Below are positions 6,814 through 14,047 of a DNA stretch of 14,047 nt, one piece after another (the stretch's first letter is position 1; each line of letters starts with the position of its first letter). The notes beneath the pieces are model-generated. The model saw only the letters and a program-made list of their open reading frames with translations. It was not told the origin of the DNA and did not search any database. The DNA is from Frigididesulfovibrio sp031553235 (GTDB lineage: Bacteria > Desulfobacterota > Desulfovibrionia > Desulfovibrionales > Desulfovibrionaceae). A program made the translations under genes and the position numbers. The stretch covers positions 1-14,047 of the forward strand of contig JAVBLS010000066.1 in the NCBI GenBank assembly GCA_031553235.1. The letters are read 5' to 3'.

Positions 6814-8748
6814 ATGAACATATCTTTCCGACGGGCTTTTCCGCCCCTGCTTCTGTGCCTTTTGCTGGTGTTTACGGTTTCCGGCTGCGAAAAGACCATT
6901 TTGGATCAAAGCCGCCTGCCGCAATCCGTGCCCCCGGTCGCGCAGGATCCCCTGACCGAAGCCCGCTCGGCCCTGGCGGCCGGGCGTTACACCCAGGCCG
7001 AGGTGGCCGCGCAAAGAGCCGTGGCCCAGTTCCCCTCGGGTTCGTCGCAGAGCGCCGGCGCCTATGAAATTCTGGCCAAGGCCGCGGCCAAGAACTCCCA
7101 CCCCAACCTTGCCCTGTCCGCCCTTGACCAGTGGCGCATTGCCGCTCCCGGCGCGGATGCAGGCGAAGACTGGCAGAACGTCTGGTGCTTCGCCCTGCGG
7201 GCCATGGGCAACCGCGAAGCCCTTTCCCGTTCGGACGCCGTGTATCGCGACACCGGGCGTTCGACCGAGGTGCGGGCCGCCGCCGCCGCCTTTACGGCCG
7301 TGTGCCGCTTTGACGACGGAGCCCTCGCAGACGCCCCGGCCGCCTTGGAGCAGATGTATGCCAACACCACGGACGCGGCCATACGCCGCATCCTGGAACG
7401 CCGGCTGGCCATGGAGCTTGCCATGGCTCCGGCCGCGGCCCGCAGTCTGGCCGCCTCGACGGTCACGCCCGAGAACGAGAGCATTTACCCGTACAGCATC
7501 TTTAACATCGACCAACTGCGCCGGCAAAGCCTGAGCGGCGACGACCGCGCGGCCGCAGCGCAAAAACTGCGCGATCTCGCCGGCCGGGTGCCCCTGGCCG
7601 ATTCTTCCCTGTTCACCGCCGTGCCGTCGGCCGACTTCTCGCTGCCCTCAGCGGGCACGAGCATTCCCTCCGGTCCGATCACCGGCCGGGCCGTGGTTCT
7701 GGCCCTGCCCATGGGCGGGCAATACGCGGGTATTTCCGGTAAAATCTCGGCCGGGGCCGAAGCGGCCTGTAAAGATCTTTCAGCCACCCTGGTAATCATC
7801 GACACCGACCAGCCCGACTGGACGGCACGCATTGACGGCCTGCCGCAGGGCGCCGCGATCGTCGGCGGCCTGTTGCGCACCGACGACCTGAACACGGCCA
7901 AAACCCGCGGCCTGCTGCAACGCCGGGCCTTTTTCGCCTTCCGCCCCTCGGTGGACGGCGAAGGCGCCACGGTCTGGCGCTTCTTCACCAGCCCCGAAGA
8001 CCAGGTGAACGCCTTGCTGCGCTTCACCTCAAACTTGGGTATCAAGGGCTACGCCTCGTTCTACCCTGACGAGCCCTACGGCCGGCGCATGGCCGCCCTG
8101 TTCGCCCAACAGGCCGCCGGTCTCGGGGCCACCAGCGTGCACGACGCCTCGTACAACCCCTCCGACCCGTCCACCTGGCTGCGGGCCACGGGCGACATGC
8201 TCTCGGCCAACAAAAACGCCGCGCACAGCCAAGCGGCCACCTTCCAGGCCATCTTCCTGCCCGACAGTTGGAAGGCCATGGACGTGATCGTGCCCGACAT
8301 TTTCTACTACCACGAAACCCGTCAGGTGCTTCTGGGCACCACCCTGTGGGAGCAAGGCCTGACAGGTAAACCTCTGACCAGCCCGCAGTACTGGAACCTG
8401 GCCGTGTTCCCCGGCACCTGGAACCCCCAGGCCACCCAAGGGGCTGCGCAACGCCTGCAAAACGACCTGCTGGCGGCCGGCCGGCCGCCGGCCGATCTCT
8501 GGTCCGGCCTGGGCTATGACTTCGGCCGCTTTGCCGCCACCCTGCAGGTCCAGGACGGCACCAGCCCCGGCGCGGTCAACGCCGCCCTTGCGAGCTTCAG
8601 CATGGAATGGAGCACCGCTCCCATCCATTGGGATGCTTCGGGCCGGGCCTCGCAGGAGCTCTTCCTGTTCACCCCGTCGCAGGAAGGCGGCTTTGCCCCG
8701 GTGGACGTGGAGCAGTTTCGCAAAACCTTCAGCGAAAGCTGGAAGTAG
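6814..8748 (+). CDS. Lipoprotein with TPR-like region and type 1 periplasmic-binding fold (LpoA-like plan)
   Basis: A 644-residue envelope lipoprotein. The start at ATG 6814 gives MNISFRRAFPPLLLC and a lipobox TVSGC with the lipidated Cys at 25; earlier in-frame ATGs would put 49 unrelated residues before the signal peptide. Residues about 45-260 are Ala-rich helices with TPR-like spacing (EARSALAAGRYTQAEVAAQRAV). Residues about 290-622 form a two-lobed type 1 periplasmic-binding fold: VVLALPMGGQYAGISGKI, TSNLGIKGYASFYPDEPYG, a GLGYDFGRFAATL motif and ELFLFTPSQEGGF. A helical N-terminal part plus this fold is the plan of LpoA/YraM, the outer-membrane activator of penicillin-binding protein PBP1A; an amino-acid-type ligand-binding lipoprotein is the alternative. 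It is divergent from the glycosyltransferase and apparently monocistronic. Ribosome site weak (GAAGCG). Fold confident, function inferred. Confidence 0.8.
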   Translation: MNISFRRAFPPLLLCLLLVFTVSGCEKTILDQSRLPQSVPPVAQDPLTEARSALAAGRYTQAEVAAQRAVAQFPSGSSQSAGAYEILAKAAAKNSHPNLALSALDQWRIAAPGADAGEDWQNVWCFALRAMGNREALSRSDAVYRDTGRSTEVRAAAAAFTAVCRFDDGALADAPAALEQMYANTTDAAIRRILERRLAMELAMAPAAARSLAASTVTPENESIYPYSIFNIDQLRRQSLSGDDRAAAAQKLRDLAGRVPLADSSLFTAVPSADFSLPSAGTSIPSGPITGRAVVLALPMGGQYAGISGKISAGAEAACKDLSATLVIIDTDQPDWTARIDGLPQGAAIVGGLLRTDDLNTAKTRGLLQRRAFFAFRPSVDGEGATVWRFFTSPEDQVNALLRFTSNLGIKGYASFYPDEPYGRRMAALFAQQAAGLGATSVHDASYNPSDPSTWLRATGDMLSANKNAAHSQAATFQAIFLPDSWKAMDVIVPDIFYYHETRQVLLGTTLWEQGLTGKPLTSPQYWNLAVFPGTWNPQATQGAAQRLQNDLLAAGRPPADLWSGLGYDFGRFAATLQVQDGTSPGAVNAALASFSMEWSTAPIHWDASGRASQELFLFTPSQEGGFAPVDVEQFRKTFSESWK

Positions 8749-8762
8749 AACAAATGAACATT

Positions 8763-8880
8763 TTTAGAGCAAAGTAACTTTGCTCTGACACCGCGCAAGC
8801 GGGCGCTCGCTTGCGGGCTCGTTCAGAAGTCCGCCGGCAATATGGTTGCATGAACAATTTCATTTTGAAATTGCTCTAAA
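8763..8880. mobile_element. 118-bp IS630-like miniature element (candidate MITE)
   Basis: It is bounded by the perfect inverted repeat TTTAGAGCAA (8763-8772) and TTGCTCTAAA (8871-8880). Without the flanking T/A bases this reads TA-GAGCAA ... TTGCTC-TA, the layout expected of an IS630/Tc1-type element inserted at a TA. Three hairpins lie inside: 8766-8786 (10-bp arms, 1-nt centre), 8794-8815 (arms CGCAAGCG and CGCTTGCG) and 8855-8873 (arms CAATTTCA and TGAAATTG). It has no coding capacity. Its right part (8834-8879) is repeated at 2518-2563 and resembles the IS630 remnant end near 13711. It begins 14 bp after the lipoprotein stop; the first hairpin may serve as that mRNA's end but has no U tract. 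Confidence 0.6.
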
Positions 8881-8894
8881 GTGAAAATGCTTCA

Positions 8895-9040
8895 GGAGCT
8901 GTTTCCAAATAGCGGATTTTGCTCCAAAAGCAAGGGAAACGGGCCTTCCTGCTCCGGTCGAGGACCATCAGAGTCCACGTCACTGCGGAGGAAGGCCCGT
9001 TTGACGCAGCAATTGGACAAAAGACGTATTTGATGGGATA
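8895..9040. repeat. 145-bp palindromic element, copy B (diverged)
   Basis: It aligns along its length with 5831-5974. Shared blocks include CCAAATA, the GCTCCG before the apex, GTCGAG, ACCAT and AGAGT, and TTGGAC near the right end. The middle stem AAACGGGCCTTCC (8937-8949) pairs perfectly with 8990-9002. The apical stem GGAC (8962-8965) pairs with GTCC (8973-8976) around a CATCAGA loop. The outer inverted repeats are decayed; only the part around CAAATA still matches. It starts about 15 bp after the IS630-like miniature element. It is older or less constrained at its ends than copy A, but its inner hairpin is maintained. Confidence 0.75.
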
Positions 9041-9501
9041 GACCCCCCCCCAAAGGCGCTCTTGGCGCTCCGGCATCATTGTGCAATAAGTACAGAACAG
9101 CGAATCTGTTGGGTGCAAGCGCTCGTCGAGCGTCGAGGCAAACATGTCGCCGCAGTGGCACTTGCCACAAAACGGCACGGATCATCTGGGCTCTTTTGGC
9201 CCGAGGAGAAGAGTGCAGACCTTCGTTTGCCTGACCAAAGAAGCAAAAGCAACTCGGCAAGGAAGAGGTTTCCCTGCCCGACGAATGTTCAAGGATTGAT
9301 GAGCAAACGGTCGAATCGGCTTCCGGAAACTCTGATGCTTCCAAAGGCGAAAAACGCCGGCTATTTGATAAGAACCGGAAGCGCGAATTTCATCATGGCA
9401 CATATGCGATGCAGAATATATGACCGCATTCGTCACGTCAGCCCAAAGAATCATTGACACCACTGTCGGGTCTATACATGGGGCGGCCCCGGTGAGCCGG
9501 T
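9041..9501. other. Gene-free region with a decayed minus-strand reading frame
   Basis: It opens with a run of nine C (9043-9051). Otherwise it holds only frames without ribosome sites or recognisable domains. The best candidate reads on the minus strand from GTG at 9178: after VPF it gives CGKCHCGDMFASTLDERL and then FCTYC, a CxxCxC ... CxxC pattern like a small zinc ribbon. The frame then runs on into palindromic element B, which it cannot have been built to encode. The same frame continues upstream to 9463 across a TGA codon at 9179-9187. I read it as a remnant of an older gene, or chance. This region is less G+C-rich than the flanking genes, which fits transferred or degraded DNA. Confidence 0.4.
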
Positions 9502-12966
<3,465 letters not shown>

Positions 12967-13035
12967 GATGGTCCCCAAAGCGCCGAACCGGCCATGCTGT
13001 GAAAAAGAAAAAATCATACGCTTTCTATACAGTTC

Positions 13036-13065
13036 ACTATAGCACTTTAAAGATGCATCAAGCAA
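13036..13065 (-). promoter_or_regulatory. Putative promoter for the hybrid kinase
   Basis: On the minus strand TTGCTT (13060-13065) and TATAGT (13036-13041) are 18 bp apart, in an A+T-rich patch upstream of the kinase. A second TATAGA box lies about 10 bp closer to the gene. Placement is reasonable for either candidate start codon; the match to consensus is only moderate. Confidence 0.3.
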
Positions 13066-13179
13066 GCCGAAGTCTTTCGGCGCATGACCTTTACCGTTTT
13101 GCCCGCCACCCCGTCGTAGGCGAAAAAAGAGACTCCGGCCGACGGCCGCAAATGTCACGAACTGCTTTGGAGGAGCGCA

Positions 13180-13756
13180 ATGCTTACGAATTCGGAATCC
13201 GGCAGGCTGGTAGCCAAATACGGGTACCGGGCGGTACTCCTGGGCACCGTGCCGGCAGGCGAAGCCGTAGTGATCGTGGCCGGCTTTCCGGTCCACCGGG
13301 GCATCTGCCCATCCCGTGCGTGGCGATCTGTGCCGTTATCGGCAGCAGCATCAACGACCAGGGTCTGTTCTTCCTTTCCCGCCTGCGCGGGGTCGACTTT
13401 CTGCGCCGTTTTCCCAAGGCCGAGGCCAAGATTGCTGCCGTATCCGCCACCGTACGCTCACGGCCGTTCAGGCTCGCGGCCTTTGCTTTTTCTTCCGCTC
13501 TATTTACGGCACCCACAACATTGCCCCCATATCCCCAGGACTGAGCCCCATTCCCACCTGGCGCTTAGTCTGTCTCAACGCCCTGGGCGCGATACTCTGG
13601 GCCATACTCTTCAGCCTGGCCGGCTGGGGCTTCGTCCGCATGCTTTCACTCCTGACCAACAACCTGGCCCGCTACGGGTTGCTGCTGGTCGGGCTGCTGT
13701 TGGCGGGCGGCCTAGAGCATTTTACTCTTGAAATAGTCTATATCCGCAGTGTTTGA
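13180..13756 (+). pseudogene. DedA-family membrane protein, broken by two frameshifts and a 3' insertion
   Basis: It begins with a strong ribosome site (GGAGGAG, 13169-13175) and ATG 13180. The DedA sequence is spread over three frames. Frame one gives MLTNSESGRLVAKYGYRAVL and GEAVVIVAGFPVHRG. The next gives HLPIPCVAICAVIGSSINDQ, GLFFLSRLRGVDFLRRFPKA and onward. The third gives FFFRSIYGTHNIAPISPGLS then PIPTWRLVCLNALGAILWA and a hydrophobic tail. Each switch is cured by adding one base: a G in the run 13298-13301 and a T in the run 13487-13491. Intact homologues are inner-membrane proteins of the DedA/SNARE-associated superfamily, linked to lipid translocation. The last residues (from about LEHFTLEIVYIRSV) are encoded by the end of an IS630-type element, so the native C-terminus is lost. 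The two losses might instead be sequencing errors in homopolymers; the 3' truncation would remain. Confidence 0.8.
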
Positions 13757-13886
13757 ACCACCCCTGGGCATCGCTTGCGCAGACCGAGTCAAGCGCGCCG
13801 GCGATGCCCTTTTCCAAGGCATCATAAGTTCGCATTTCCATGCCGCGCAGCAATTGTTTGACCTTGCTCCACATATTTTCAATCAT
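13711..13886 (-). mobile_element. IS630-type insertion remnant, 3' end
   Basis: The remnant spans from the transposase C-terminus to its outer end near CCTAGAGCA (13711-13719). The TA at 13713-13714 would be the duplicated target dinucleotide typical of IS630 elements. The end sequence agrees with the repeat at 2518-2563 (minus strand) at about 25 of the first 31 positions. It is inserted in the 3' end of the DedA gene and cut on its other side near 13884-13905. Boundaries are approximate. Confidence 0.6.
13722..13886 (-). pseudogene. IS630-family transposase, C-terminal remnant
   Basis: The minus strand reads MIENMWSKVKQLL, RGMEMRTYDALEKGIAG, ALDSVCASDAQGWFKHCGY and RLFQE, then stop (13722-13724). 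The IENMWSKVK ... GWFxHCGY pattern is the C-terminal end of IS630-family transposases, where IEN holds the last catalytic acidic residue of the DDE triad. Nothing of the family is recognisable upstream of IEN: the frame gives G-L-S-R-A-T and meets TAG at 13905-13907. The rest of the gene has been removed or displaced by the IS4-type element beside it. The residual protein cannot be active. Confidence 0.8.
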
Positions 13887-14047
13887 TGTTGCCCGGCTAA
13901 GGCCCTATAAAAAAGTCCAAAATCTCAGCGAGATGTGGTACAAATGTTTTGCACAACACATTGCCACACAAGGAGGTTTTGGACTTGAGTCACCATACCA
14001 CGCTCTTCTCCCAAACGCTATCGCTCATTCCCAGACATGTTTTCCAG
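13884..14047 (+). mobile_element. IS4-type insertion sequence, left end (runs off right edge)
   Basis: The IS630 coding match stops at about 13884. From there a non-coding leader begins CATTGTTGCCCGGCTAAGG, similar in style to the IS4 terminal repeat with its TAAGG word, and runs to the transposase start. It includes a short palindrome with arms ATCTC and GAGAT (13922-13934). The other end is outside the window, so neither the inverted repeat nor a target duplication can be confirmed. Confidence 0.5.
13985..14047 (+). CDS. IS4-family transposase, N-terminal part (runs off right edge)
   Basis: The first 21 codons are present. A near-consensus ribosome site AGGAGG (13971-13976) lies 8 bp before a TTG start at 13985. 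The peptide begins SHHTTLFSQTLSLIPRHVFQ after the initiator. This matches the N-terminal DUF4372 motif of IS4-family transposases, which typically reads HxTVFxQLLxLIPRHEF. The catalytic core is outside the window. The strong ribosome site and clean frame suggest this element is younger than its neighbours. The family call rests on this short motif. Confidence 0.7.
   Translation, partial: MSHHTTLFSQTLSLIPRHVFQ

Noticed and set aside
6693..6899. Longer N-terminus for the glycosyltransferase (308 codons)
   Set aside because: The extra 69 residues would run through the divergent promoter region and overlap the lipoprotein start, and they have no GT-A features.
8766..8815. Hairpins after the lipoprotein stop considered as an intrinsic terminator
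   Set aside because: Neither hairpin is followed by a T tract; both belong to the IS630-like miniature element.
9179..9187. In-frame TGA upstream of the CGKCHC frame considered as selenocysteine
   Set aside because: No SECIS-like hairpin or homology supports readthrough; a decayed frame is simpler.

Overview
The window is G+C-rich bacterial DNA. It most likely comes from a deltaproteobacterium of the Desulfovibrio type. That guess rests on gene style (FtsY with a long acidic linker, a YgiQ radical SAM protein, a YedE/FdhT selenium-type membrane protein, a soluble multi-domain hybrid kinase) and on mobile-element content; no rRNA or other firm marker is present. Ordinary chromosomal genes are interspersed with decayed mobile DNA, and both window edges lie inside insertion sequences.

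Layout, left to right. 1-139: 5' part of an ISAs1-type element running off the left edge. 193-2506 (minus): a secreted EF-hand protein followed 4 bp later by a YgiQ-family radical SAM gene, probably one transcript. 2518-2563: a solo copy of a small repeat resembling an IS630 end. 2641-3954 (minus): ftsY, the SRP receptor GTPase. 3955-4577: 623 bp without a convincing gene. 4578-5753 (plus): a YedE/FdhT-type membrane protein. 5830-5974: a 145-bp near-perfect palindromic element (copy A) lying between convergent genes. 5973-6692 (minus): a DPM1-like family 2 glycosyltransferase whose stop codon falls in the end of copy A. 6814-8748 (plus): a lipoprotein with an alpha-solenoid/TPR-like part and a type 1 periplasmic-binding-protein fold, LpoA-like in plan. 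8763-9040: two more small palindromic elements side by side, one IS630-like miniature element and a second diverged copy (B) of the 145-bp palindrome. 9041-9501: no convincing gene, only a decayed reading frame with a zinc-ribbon-like cysteine pattern. 9502-12966 (minus): a soluble hybrid histidine kinase (PAS-GAF-PAS-HisKA-HATPase-REC-REC-Hpt). 13180-13756 (plus): a DedA-family membrane protein gene broken by two single-base losses in homopolymers and cut at its 3' end by an IS630-type element. That element is reduced to the transposase C-terminus and is in turn cut by an IS4-family element running off the right edge.

No single multi-gene system is visible. The most notable signal is the pair of palindromic elements A and B. 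Between the copies, four base pairs in the two stems change on both sides so that pairing is kept, while the 7-nt apical loop stays nearly the same. This suggests a DNA or RNA structure under selection. The second signal is a small family of IS630-end-like repeats (2518-2563, 8763-8880, 13711-13741), one copy lying directly upstream of a gene start.
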